A stretch of DNA of 64,000 nt from Nocardia acidivorans NBRC 108247 (GTDB lineage: Bacteria; Actinomycetota; Actinomycetes; Mycobacteriales; Mycobacteriaceae). The stretch covers positions 1-64,000 of the forward strand of contig NZ_BDAW01000033.1 in NCBI RefSeq assembly GCF_001625085.1. Direction: 5' to 3'. The notes beneath the pieces are model-generated. The model was not told where the DNA came from. It searched no databases and saw nothing but the letters and a program-made list of their open reading frames with translations. The position numbers and the translations under genes were made by a program. The first letter of the stretch is position 1, and each line of letters begins with the position of its first letter. Below are positions 41,128 to 49,800 of this stretch, piece after piece.

Positions 41128-42987
41128 TCACTCCACTTCGAACGAGATGGTCGCCGCTATGGCATCGGTATGGGTGTCCACGGCCGCCAGAATGATCGGG
41201 ACGCGCTGATTGTGCAGCAGCTGATCGCGCGCGTGGCGCGGTTCGATCCGGGGCAGCAGCACCACCACCTGGTGCTCGGGGGAGCAGAGTTTGCGGGTGT
41301 AGCCGACGATCGGATCGACCATGCTGCGGTGCGGGCTGGGCAGCACCCGCAGCTCGATGCCCGGATTCCAGTCGTGCCACTCCCGGGTGAGCCGCCGGGT
41401 GCTCTCCACATCGATGGCAATGGCGATGGGGTGCACCTCGTCGCCCATGCGCATGGCCGCCGAGAGCGCCTTCTCGGTGAGTCGGCTGATGGCCGTCACC
41501 GGCACCACGACGATTACGCGGCGACGCGAATCCGCGTGCGGGCGCGGGATTTTCGTGCCGAAGCCGAGCTGGACACCGATGCGCACGTAATAGCGTTCGA
41601 TCCGGTCGAAGAGCAGGATGAGCGCGGGCACGATGACCAGCAGCAGCCAGGCGCCCTCGGTGAACTTCTCGAACAGGAAGACCACCGCGGCGACGGCGGT
41701 CAATATCGCGCCGAAGCCGTTGAGCAGCATCTTCCACACCCAGCCCCGACCGTGATCGGTGAGCCAGTGCCGTACCAAACCCGTTTGGCTGATGGTGAAT
41801 CCGATGAAGACGCCGATGGCGTACAGCGGCAGCAGCCGGGCGGTATGGGCCTGCGAGAGCACCAGCACCAGTGCCGCGACCATTGCCAGCGCCACCACGC
41901 CGTACCGGTACACCGGGCGCTCGGCGCGCAGCGCGAACAGGTGCGGCAGCCGATTGTCCTTGGCCAGCAGGCTCAACAGCACCGGCAGCCCACCGAAACT
42001 GGTGTTCGCCGCCAGTCCGAGCACCAGGGTGATCACCAGACTCGTGGCGTAGAAGAGCCAGCCGGTGCCGAAGGCCGCCGCCGAGAGCTGCGACAGGATG
42101 GTGACCTGTCCGCGCGGCAGCACATGATGGTGGCGGATGAGAATGCCGAGACCGATCAGCAAGGAGCCCAACAGGATTCCCAGCGTCATCTCGGTGTGCT
42201 GGGCGCGCTTGACCGCGGGCGCGCGGAAGGTCGGCACGCTGTTGGCAATGGCCTCGACACCGGTCAACGAGGAGCTGCCCGCGGCGAACGCCTTCAATAG
42301 CAGCAGTGCGCCAAGGGTTTCGGTGGCCGGGAAGCCACCGGGATCGGCGCCGATCACCGCTACCGGATGACTCCGGATCAGCCCGACCACCACGATCGCC
42401 GCCACCGAGACGATGAACAGCAGCGCGGGCAGCATCAGCACCTTGGCGGATTCGGCGATGCCCACCAGATTCACCACGGTGAGCACGGCCAGCGCGATGA
42501 GCGTGCACGCCACCAAATGCTCTGCCACGAAAGGGAATACGCTGCCCAGACTGGCCGCGCCCGCCGCCAGGCTGACCGCGACGGTCAGCACGTAGTCGAC
42601 CACCAGGCCCGCCGCGGCCAGCAGGCTCACCGGCCGCCCGAGCCTGGTCTTGGCCACCGCGTACGACCCGCCGCCCTCGGGATAGACCGCGATCACCTGG
42701 CGGTACGAGACCACCAGCACCAGCAGCAGAACGGTGATCGCGATCGTGATCGGCAGGGTGTACCGCACCGCCGCGGCTCCGGCCGCCGTCAACGCGCCCA
42801 CAATGGCCTCGGGGCCGTAGGCCACGCTCGACAGCGCATCCAGTGACAGCGCCGCCACCCCGCCGAGGGCGGTCAATCGAAAAGCGTCGCCACCCTGCAA
42901 TCGCCGCAGCCGCGGATCGGCCACCGGCACCAGCCGCGGCAGCGCGGGCTCCGAATCGTCGGTGTTCCGCTTGCCATCGGCGGTCAT
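41128..42987 (-). CDS. APC-superfamily amino-acid/cation permease with soluble C-terminal domain
   Basis: 619 residues from the ATG at 42987; no ribosome site is visible, so it may be leaderless. N-terminal amphipathic DAFRLTALGGVAALSLDALS and SSVAYGPEAIVGAL match the APC/KUP-like permease family. About 12 spans are followed by a 150-residue cytoplasmic domain that starts FGTKIPRPHADSRRRVIVVV and has a universal-stress-like strand order. Actinobacteria carry such proteins as uncharacterised amino-acid permeases. A potassium or polyamine role cannot be excluded. The 3' remnant of an amidase ends just 11 nt before this gene on the same strand. Confidence 0.82.
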   Translation of the reverse strand: MTADGKRNTDDSEPALPRLVPVADPRLRRLQGGDAFRLTALGGVAALSLDALSSVAYGPEAIVGALTAAGAAAVRYTLPITIAITVLLLVLVVSYRQVIAVYPEGGGSYAVAKTRLGRPVSLLAAAGLVVDYVLTVAVSLAAGAASLGSVFPFVAEHLVACTLIALAVLTVVNLVGIAESAKVLMLPALLFIVSVAAIVVVGLIRSHPVAVIGADPGGFPATETLGALLLLKAFAAGSSSLTGVEAIANSVPTFRAPAVKRAQHTEMTLGILLGSLLIGLGILIRHHHVLPRGQVTILSQLSAAAFGTGWLFYATSLVITLVLGLAANTSFGGLPVLLSLLAKDNRLPHLFALRAERPVYRYGVVALAMVAALVLVLSQAHTARLLPLYAIGVFIGFTISQTGLVRHWLTDHGRGWVWKMLLNGFGAILTAVAAVVFLFEKFTEGAWLLLVIVPALILLFDRIERYYVRIGVQLGFGTKIPRPHADSRRRVIVVVPVTAISRLTEKALSAAMRMGDEVHPIAIAIDVESTRRLTREWHDWNPGIELRVLPSPHRSMVDPIVGYTRKLCSPEHQVVVLLPRIEPRHARDQLLHNQRVPIILAAVDTHTDAIAATISFEVE

Positions 42988-42997
42988 GGTTATGAGA

Positions 42998-43364
42998 CTA
43001 GCGGCCGCCGCCCCGACCGGGATGCGACACGTTCGACGGCGGCGGCCGGCGCAGCACCCCGGCATCGCCGAGGTGGCGGCCGATGATCTGAAGTCCCACG
43101 GGCAGGCCGTCTTCGGTGTGCCCCGCGGGGATGCTGAGGGCGGGCTGGCCGGTCAGATTGGCCGGATAATCGAAGCCGATCCAGGTCGAGTCGGCGACCG
43201 GGCGGCCGTCGATCTCGGTGGGGCCGTCACCGCCGACGGGGAAAGCCGGGACGGCCGAGGTGGGGGTGATCAGCACATCGAAACGAGTCATCGGGCGGGC
43301 CATGGCATTCACCACCCGCTCGCGCATAATGTTCGCGACCACCGGGTAAAACGGCGGGGTCGAG
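42998..43364 (-). pseudogene. 3' remnant of an amidase-signature enzyme
   Basis: About 120 codons match only the C-terminus of GatA-like amidases: a FDVLITPTSAVPAFPVGG strand, then DYPANLTGQPALSIPAG and LPVGLQIIGRHLGDAGVLR. The catalytic Ser-Ser-Lys region and N-terminal two thirds are missing. The fragment begins directly after the stop of the alpha/beta-hydrolase gene, so an insertion or deletion joined them. The final tail is Pro/Arg-rich. Confidence 0.7.
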
Positions 43365-43365
43365 G

Positions 43366-44268
43366 TCAGTCGCCGATCGGTGTGGGAGCGGTTGGGGCGA
43401 GCAGGAACTCGCGCAGAATCTCGGTGAAGCGTTGCGGGGTCTCGATATTGGGACTGTGCCCGGCGGTGTCGATGAGCTCGAAGCGCGCACCGGCGGTGGT
43501 GTACCGGTCGCGGGTGGTGGCCCAGTCGTACATGGAATCCAGGCGGCCGTGGATGACCAGGCTGGGCAGAGCCAGTCTGCGGAGTTGACGATCCAGGGGA
43601 TCGGCGGCCAGGGCCCGGCGGCGCACGGTGCTGACCTCGCGGTAGGCGCGCCAGGACATGGCGCGGTGATCCTGGATCATCTGGCGCATGCTCGGCACGA
43701 TGCCGGAGGTGTTGAAGCCTGGCGCGAAGCCCTCCCGAAGGGCTTGGCGCACCATGGCTTCGGGGGCGAAGCGCTGGATGAAGCGCGCGATCGGGCCGAG
43801 CGTGAGCACCGGGGTGATGGCCGGAACGCGCAGGTAGCTCAGGTCCGGGGCCTGGTCCAGGATGATGATCTCGGTAATGCGCGGCGAGCGCGCGGCCACC
43901 GCGAGGGCGGCGTCCGCACCCCAGGAGTGCCCGCAGACCGCGACCTTGGCGAGGCCGAGCTCGTCCAGGACGGCGGCGAGCATACTGCCCTGACCGTCCT
44001 GGCCGAATCCGGCTTCGCCTCCGGTGCAACCGAATCCGAGCAGATCCACCCGGATCACCCGGTAGGTGTCCGCCAGCAGCGGGGTGACCGCGTCCCACCA
44101 GTGCACCGAGCCTTCGAAGCCGTGCAGCAGCAGTATGGGTTTGCCGTCGCAGGGGCCGTCCTGGCGGACGTGTACGCGACGGCCCTGCACGGTGATGAGG
44201 TCACCGATCCGGGCGCGCGCGTTCGACTCGGTAGACGTCAGGTCCTCACCATCGGCTCTCTGTCTCAT
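43366..44268 (-). CDS. Alpha/beta hydrolase
   Basis: 300 residues from an ATG at 44268; upstream in-frame codons to 44358 look non-coding. Fold markers: LLLHGFEGSVHWWDAV (oxyanion), nucleophile GHSWGADAAL, acid in HGRLDSMYDW and catalytic His in DTAGHSPNIETP. Similar to the general lactonase/haloperoxidase-like group. Substrate unknown. It is bracketed by gene debris: the amidase remnant downstream and a hydrolase 3' fragment upstream, which suggests recent rearrangement around it. Confidence 0.8.
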   Translation of the reverse strand: MRQRADGEDLTSTESNARARIGDLITVQGRRVHVRQDGPCDGKPILLLHGFEGSVHWWDAVTPLLADTYRVIRVDLLGFGCTGGEAGFGQDGQGSMLAAVLDELGLAKVAVCGHSWGADAALAVAARSPRITEIIILDQAPDLSYLRVPAITPVLTLGPIARFIQRFAPEAMVRQALREGFAPGFNTSGIVPSMRQMIQDHRAMSWRAYREVSTVRRRALAADPLDRQLRRLALPSLVIHGRLDSMYDWATTRDRYTTAGARFELIDTAGHSPNIETPQRFTEILREFLLAPTAPTPIGD

Positions 44269-44392
44269 ACGGGCGAGGCTGATCCTCTCATTTCTGACAA
44301 ACTGCGTGGAACCTCCCAGTGGGTCTGTAATCCGGCGCGTCGCGGCGTCATGCGGCAACTGTCCCAGACGATGAGGCGTCCGGTCTATCGGA

Positions 44393-44581
44393 GTGCCCAG
44401 CGATGCGGCGCGCTTGGAGTTCGTCTCCGGGAACGATCAGATCATCAGTCCGAAGTCGGAACGGTCCCTCGCCGAGCGGATGGGAGCCGAGACCACGGTC
44501 GTGGACGGGCCGAGCCATTCGGTGATGGTGTCCAATGCCGATGTGGTGACCGGTGTGATTCTCGCGGCCGCGGCTGGTTGA
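44393..44581 (+). pseudogene. 3' fragment of an alpha/beta hydrolase
   Basis: The frame encodes the C-terminal 55-60 residues of a hydrolase: FVSGNDQIISPKSERSLAER, then MGAETTVVDGPSHSVMVSNA. The acid and histidine residues of the triad are present, but there is no nucleophile part. The upstream plus-strand sequence belongs to the promoter of the minus-strand hydrolase. The fragment lies antisense to the last 46 codons of the PAP2 gene, whose tail is therefore probably not original. Confidence 0.6.
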
Positions 44582-45338
44582 GCACCGGGGGATGCAGCAG
44601 GGTCGCCACGGCCAGGAGCGCGGTGGCGACCAGCGCGTCGAACCAGTAGTGGTTGCCGGTGCCGACCACCACCAGGGTGGTGATGAGGGGGTGCAGCAGC
44701 AGTAGCCAGCGCCACGGCGTGCGGGTGGCGGCGATCAGGCCCATGGCCAACAGGAGTGCCCAGCCGACGTGCAGCGAGGGCATGGCGGCGAACTGGTTGG
44801 ACAGGGTGTCGGTATCGGGTGGGCCGTAGACGGATTGGCCGAATTCGGCCGCCAGATCCACGAATCCGTATTCGGGCAGCATGCGGGGTGGGGCCAGCGG
44901 GATGAGCATGTGCAGGGCCAGGGCCGCGGCGGTGAGGGCGACCATGAGGTTGCGGGTGACGCGGTAGTACATGGGGCGGAAGGTCCACAGCCAGAGCAGG
45001 GCGCAGATGGCGACCGCGAAATGCGCTGTGGCGTAGTAGAAGTTGGCCGGGATGGCCAGGAAATCATGTTTAAGGAAGACCGACTGCACCGTCTGCTCAT
45101 TCGGTATTTGCAGTCGGTCTTCCCAGGTCAGCAGGGTGCGGGCATTGGTGAGGGCGCGGGTGGCCTCGTCGGCGGCGAGCATGCGGCCGGTGCGATAGAC
45201 CAGATACAGCACGGTGATGACCGCCAGCTGAACCAGGGCTTCGCGCCCGCGGCCGTGTACCGCCGCGCGCGTTCGATCCAGGACGCCGGTTCCCGACTGC
45301 GAAACGCGTACGGGTGCATCGAGATCCAGTGCCACCAT
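44445..45338 (-). CDS. PAP2-superfamily membrane enzyme (AUR1/inositol-phosphotransferase-like)
   Basis: 297 residues from an ATG with GAGGAGG upstream. Six hydrophobic spans; catalytic motifs are FAAMPSLHVGW (H190) and GTGNHYWFDALVA (H230, D234). The K-x6-RP motif of ordinary lipid phosphatases is absent, as in the AUR1/PAP2_3 branch that transfers inositol phosphate or acts on glycerol/sphingo lipids. Residues after about 254 are an Arg/Pro/Ser-rich tail encoded antisense to a hydrolase fragment, so the natural C-terminus was replaced by run-on translation. Upstream (45372-45408) is an overlapping hairpin. The PKS/alpha-oxoamine-synthase genes lie just before it on the same strand. Confidence 0.8.
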   Translation of the reverse strand: MVALDLDAPVRVSQSGTGVLDRTRAAVHGRGREALVQLAVITVLYLVYRTGRMLAADEATRALTNARTLLTWEDRLQIPNEQTVQSVFLKHDFLAIPANFYYATAHFAVAICALLWLWTFRPMYYRVTRNLMVALTAAALALHMLIPLAPPRMLPEYGFVDLAAEFGQSVYGPPDTDTLSNQFAAMPSLHVGWALLLAMGLIAATRTPWRWLLLLHPLITTLVVVGTGNHYWFDALVATALLAVATLLHPPVLNQPRPRESHRSPHRHWTPSPNGSARPRPWSRLPSARRGTVPTSD

Positions 45339-45371
45339 TGGCGCGGCCTCCTCCTCACTCGGCTGACCGCC

Positions 45372-45408
45372 CTCCGGAAGTTAACCGGAGTGATATCCTC
45401 CGGTTAAC
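45372..45408. repeat. 11-bp-arm inverted repeat with a competing overlapping hairpin
   Basis: GTTAACCGGAG (45380-45390) and CTCCGGTTAAC (45398-45408) are perfect complements around a 7-nt spacer. A third copy, CTCCGG at 45372-45377, can pair with the same CCGGAG, so two stems are mutually exclusive. It lies between the alpha-oxoamine-synthase stop and the PAP2 start. It may be a terminator of the PKS operon, an operator for a TetR-like protein, or both. Confidence 0.6.
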
Positions 45409-45464
45409 CTAGCACCACTCTCCCGTCACCAGAAATGGGGCGTGATCCAGGCAACATCGATCCG

Positions 45465-46874
45465 TCACACGGCCGCCGATTCCGGTAGGCCCGCAGCCGA
45501 GGCGACCGCCTCGGCCAGTAGGTCTGCGCTCGAAATCAGTTGTGACTCAGTGTGTTCGGAGGTGATGAAGAAGCGCAGCCGCTCCTTGCCGATCGGCACC
45601 GCGGGCGCGGAGATCGCCCCCGCGTACACCCCGCGCTGGAGCAGCGTGGCCGAGACGAAGCCGGCGCGAACCTCACCCGGCACGATGACCGGGCAGATCG
45701 GCGTGCCCTGCGATTCACCCAGGTTCAGACCGCGCTCACGCAGGGCGCTGTGGAAAAGCCGGGAGTTGCGCCACAGCCGGGCGACCCGCTCCGGTTCGGC
45801 GTCGAGCACCTCGAGCCCGGCCCGCGCCGCCGCGATGGTCGAGGGTGCGGGGCCGCCGGTGAGCATGGCGACACCGGGCGCACTGGCCTTCATGGCCCCG
45901 ATCAACTCCGCATCGGCGGCGATGAAGCCGCCGCAGCTCCCCAGGGCCTTGGAGAGCGTGCCCATCCAGATGTCCACCTCCGCGCCCGCCATACCGTAGT
46001 GCTCGCGAATACCGTGCCCGTGCGCACCGAAGACGCCGAACGAATGCGCCTCGTCGACCATTACCGCACAGTCGAATTCCCGTGCGACGGCCGCGAGTTC
46101 GGCGACCCGGCCCACGGTGCCGTCCATGCTGTAGTGGCCCTCGAGCACCACCAGCGCCCGATCGAATCCGGCGCGCGACATGCGCAGTACCGCACGCAGT
46201 GAGTCGGGATCATTGTGCCGGAAGTTGATTCGCCGGCACCCCGCCCACCGGGTGCCCGAGACCACGCTGCCGTGAATGAGGGAATCGCAGATGGCCACAT
46301 CGCCCTCACCGAGCAGGAAGCCGATCACCCCGGCATTGGTGAGGTAGCCGCTGGTGGTCACCATGGCATCGCCGGTGTCGTAGATCTCGGCGAGCCGCCG
46401 CTCCAACCGGCCGTAGAGCGGGATCTCCCCGGAGACGATCCGGCTGGCCGAGGCCGAGGCGCCGTACTGATCGAGGGCGTCCTTGGCCGCCGCGATCACC
46501 CGCGGATGGCTCGACAGCCCCAGATAGTTGTAGGCGCTGAAGTTCACCAGCTCGGTGTCATTGGCGTGAATCACCGTGTCGTTCGGGCCGGTTCGCGGCA
46601 GGAACAGCGGATTCACCAGTCCCGAGTGGGCGGTGATGGCCGCGATGGCGGCCTGTTTGGCCACCGTGGCCGCCACCTCCGGATGGTCGGCGAATTGCCG
46701 ACCGGGTCCGCGCACCGGCCGTGCCGCCGGTGCGCTCGGCGCGAGCCGCGTGATCGAGGCCGCCGGGCGCGGTGCGGTGGCCACGCCGCCGCCATTGCCC
46801 GCGCCCGGGGTCTCGGCCCCATTTCCATTGCCCGCCAGAAGTTTCCGGGCCAGTTCACGTGCGGATTCGGTCAT
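45465..46874 (-). CDS. Alpha-oxoamine synthase (KAPA-synthase/serine-palmitoyltransferase family)
   Basis: 469 residues; the ATG overlaps the PKS stop (ATGA). Residues 1-60 are a Gly/Ala/Pro-rich disordered extension. The fold-type-I PLP enzyme starts near 75. Family motifs: NFSAYNYLGLSSHPRV, ASASRIVSGEIPLYGRLE, VLEGHYSMDG, DEAHSFGVFG (D274, H277) and PLP lysine TLSKALGSCGG (K309). Alpha-oxoamine synthases condense an acyl thioester with an amino acid and lose CO2. BioF uses alanine; SPT uses serine. Fused or paired with a PKS they release polyketides as amino ketones, as in fumonisin and prodigiosin pathways. Here the partner is the adjacent PKS, so the acyl donor is probably its ACP-bound chain. 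The amino acid is not evident. Confidence 0.9.
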   Translation of the reverse strand: MTESARELARKLLAGNGNGAETPGAGNGGGVATAPRPAASITRLAPSAPAARPVRGPGRQFADHPEVAATVAKQAAIAAITAHSGLVNPLFLPRTGPNDTVIHANDTELVNFSAYNYLGLSSHPRVIAAAKDALDQYGASASASRIVSGEIPLYGRLERRLAEIYDTGDAMVTTSGYLTNAGVIGFLLGEGDVAICDSLIHGSVVSGTRWAGCRRINFRHNDPDSLRAVLRMSRAGFDRALVVLEGHYSMDGTVGRVAELAAVAREFDCAVMVDEAHSFGVFGAHGHGIREHYGMAGAEVDIWMGTLSKALGSCGGFIAADAELIGAMKASAPGVAMLTGGPAPSTIAAARAGLEVLDAEPERVARLWRNSRLFHSALRERGLNLGESQGTPICPVIVPGEVRAGFVSATLLQRGVYAGAISAPAVPIGKERLRFFITSEHTESQLISSADLLAEAVASAAGLPESAAV

Positions 46875-49800
46875 GCGGTCACCTCCGTGGCTGCCGGTGC
46901 CGGTGCGGCGACCGGGGTCGAATCGGCGGTGGACGCGCCGATGAGGAATTCGGCGGCGCGGGTGCCCGCCTGTTCGAGGGTGAAGGTGCGGCCCATCTTG
47001 AGCGCGGTCAGATCGATGCCGAGCGATTTGCCCACCAGCGCACCGAATTCCACTGCCATCAGCGAGTCGAGGCCGAGGTCGGGCACCGGCACGGTCAGAT
47101 CGATGGAGTCCGGGTCGACGCCCATCACCACCGCGAGCTGTTCGGCGAGCATATGCGCCACCACATCGCCACGCTTCTGCGCGTCCAGCGCCCGCAGCGC
47201 CGCCACCAGCTGCGAGGCGGCGGAGTCGTCCTCGGCCGCGGCCGCGATCTGCTCCTGCACCCGCCCGACCATGCTGAAGAACGGCACGCTCGCGGCGACT
47301 TTGCCCCAGTCCACCGGAATGATGGCGACCTGATGGTGGATCCCGAGTTCCAGTGCCTTCTCCAGGAATTCGGTGCCCTCGTCCATATCGATGGAGTCGA
47401 ATCCGGTGGTGCGCAGATAGCGCGCCACATTCTCGTCATCGGCCATACCGCCGCCGGACATATGTCCCCAGCCCACGGCCAGTGCGGTGCCGCCTTCGCG
47501 CACCACCACATCGGCGATCGACTGGAGCGCGAGATTGGCTGCCGTGTACGAGTATTGGCCGATTCCGGCGAAGATGGAGCTGCCGGAGGAGAACAGAATG
47601 AACAGATCCAGTTCGGCCCCGGCCAGATCCAGGCCGTTGCGCAGTGCGCGGGCGCCCTCGATCTTGGGCCGGTACACCGAGGCCAGGCTCCCCCGGTCCA
47701 TGAGTGAAATGCGCTTGTCGTCAACGACTCCGGCGGTGTGGATGACACCGCGCAGCGGATGGTCCGCGGTATTCGCGCGGGCGATGACCGCGGCCATCCC
47801 CTCGACATCGGTGACATCCACGCGCTCGGTGACGATGTCGATGCCCTCGTGCTCCCAGGCCGCCAGCTGATTCCGGGCCGCCTCGGTGGTCGCGCCGGAA
47901 CGTCCGAGCAGCGTGAGATGCCTTGCGCCCGAACGCACCAGCCAGCGCCCGATCGCCAGGCCGAACGCGCCGAAGCCGCCGGTGATCAGGTAGCGCGCCG
48001 ACGCGTCCACGCTCACCTGCGGAATCTGCGGTCGTACCAGTGGAGCCGCCGCCTCCATGCTCACCGCGATCCGGCCGAGCTGGGTCGAGCGTGCGACATC
48101 CTCGAAAGCCCGTGCCACATCATCGGTTTCGTACAGCTCGAACGGCAGCCGCCGGTATCGGCCCGAGGCCAGCGCGGCCTCCACCCGCTCCATGAGCGCG
48201 ATGGTCCGGGTCCGACGCAGCGCCAGCATGCGGTCCAGATCGAAGGAATGATACGAGATGTTCTTGTCGAAGTACCGCATATCCAGGACGCCACCGCCGT
48301 AGATATCGGCCTTGCCGATCTCCACGATGCGCCCGAACTCGGCCACCGCCTTGAAGTTCCGTCGCAGGATCTCCCCGGGCGCGGTACTGATCACCACATC
48401 CGCCCCGCGCCCGCCGGTGAGTCCGAGCACGTCATCGGCGAAATTCAGTGAGCGCGAATCGAGTACATGATCCGCGCCCTGGCCCAGGACGTAGGCGCGC
48501 CGGTCCCCGGTGCTCGCGGTGCCGATCACAATGGCCCCGTGCAGCTTCGCGATCTGCACCGCGGCGGTGCCCACACCGCCCGCAGCACCGTGCACCAGCA
48601 CCACATCGCCCGCGCCGACCCGGGCCAGCTCCAGCAGCGAGTACTCCGCGGTGGCGAAGGCGACCTCGCTGGTGCAGTAACCGGGTTCGGCATCGGGGGA
48701 GACCGGGCTGACCAGGGTGCGGTCGGTGGTGTGGAACCGGCTGATCATGCCCTTGGAGGAGAGCATGACCTTGTCGCCGACCGCGAGATCGGTGATATCC
48801 GAACCGATTCGGGTGACGACGGCATCGCCCTCCATACCCGGGGTACCGCCGAAATAGGTGCCCGCGAGTTCCTCCTCGTTCAGCACCCCGAGCACCTTGA
48901 GCGGATCCTTGTAGCCCAGGCCGACGGCGCGCATGCGCACCTCGACCTCACCCGGTCCGGGTTCGCGGCGGTCGCAGCGCCGCCAGCCGAGTTTGGACAG
49001 CAGCCGGGATTTGGGCAGCTCCAGGGTGAAGTTGGCCTCCGGATCGGTCAGCGGGACAGCCTGATCCAGGGCCTCGATGCGATCGGGCAGCGAGGCGTCG
49101 ACCACCGGCACCCAGCGCAGGCCGTTGCGCAGGAAGATCTCATCGGAGTTGTCGTAGCTGAACGCGCCGGGAATGGCGAGTTCGGCCGCGAGATCGACCG
49201 CCGTGACGTCGGAATCGATATCGACCAGTCGCCAGCGCAGTCGCGGCTGCTCGTTCAGCAGCACCCGGCGCGCGCCGGCCAGTGCCGCATGCCCCGGATT
49301 GGGCGCGGCCTGCTCCCGCGGATGGGCGAAGGCGCGCTCGGTCACCACGCTGACGTGCAGGGAACCGTCACCGGTCATGGGGATCTCGACCCCGCGCCGC
49401 TCCAGCCAGGTGTCGAAGAAGTCGTCGATGGTCAGGGCGATCCGGCGCAGTGCCCAGAGATTGTCGAGATCCTCGTACTCGGACCCGGCGACCACAATGA
49501 CGTGCAGCCGGTCCACGCTCCCCGCGGTGGAATGCCGGAGGTGTTCCAGGACAAGGGATTCCAGGTCCTCGCGGTTCGGATCGCCGAGCGTGAGGATCTC
49601 CCCGCCGCCGACCGCGGCGGCGATCCACGCGGCTCGCGCACCGGGCCGCACGCCGAGCTCCAGCAGGAGCGCGCACGCGTTCGCACTCTCCGGCAGCGCG
49701 TTGGGATCGATCGGATCCCGCATATCCCAGCGATCCTCGTAGAAGAACTCCGTCATGCGTTGCAGCGCACCGCGACCCGGTGCGATGGAGCCGAAGCGCA

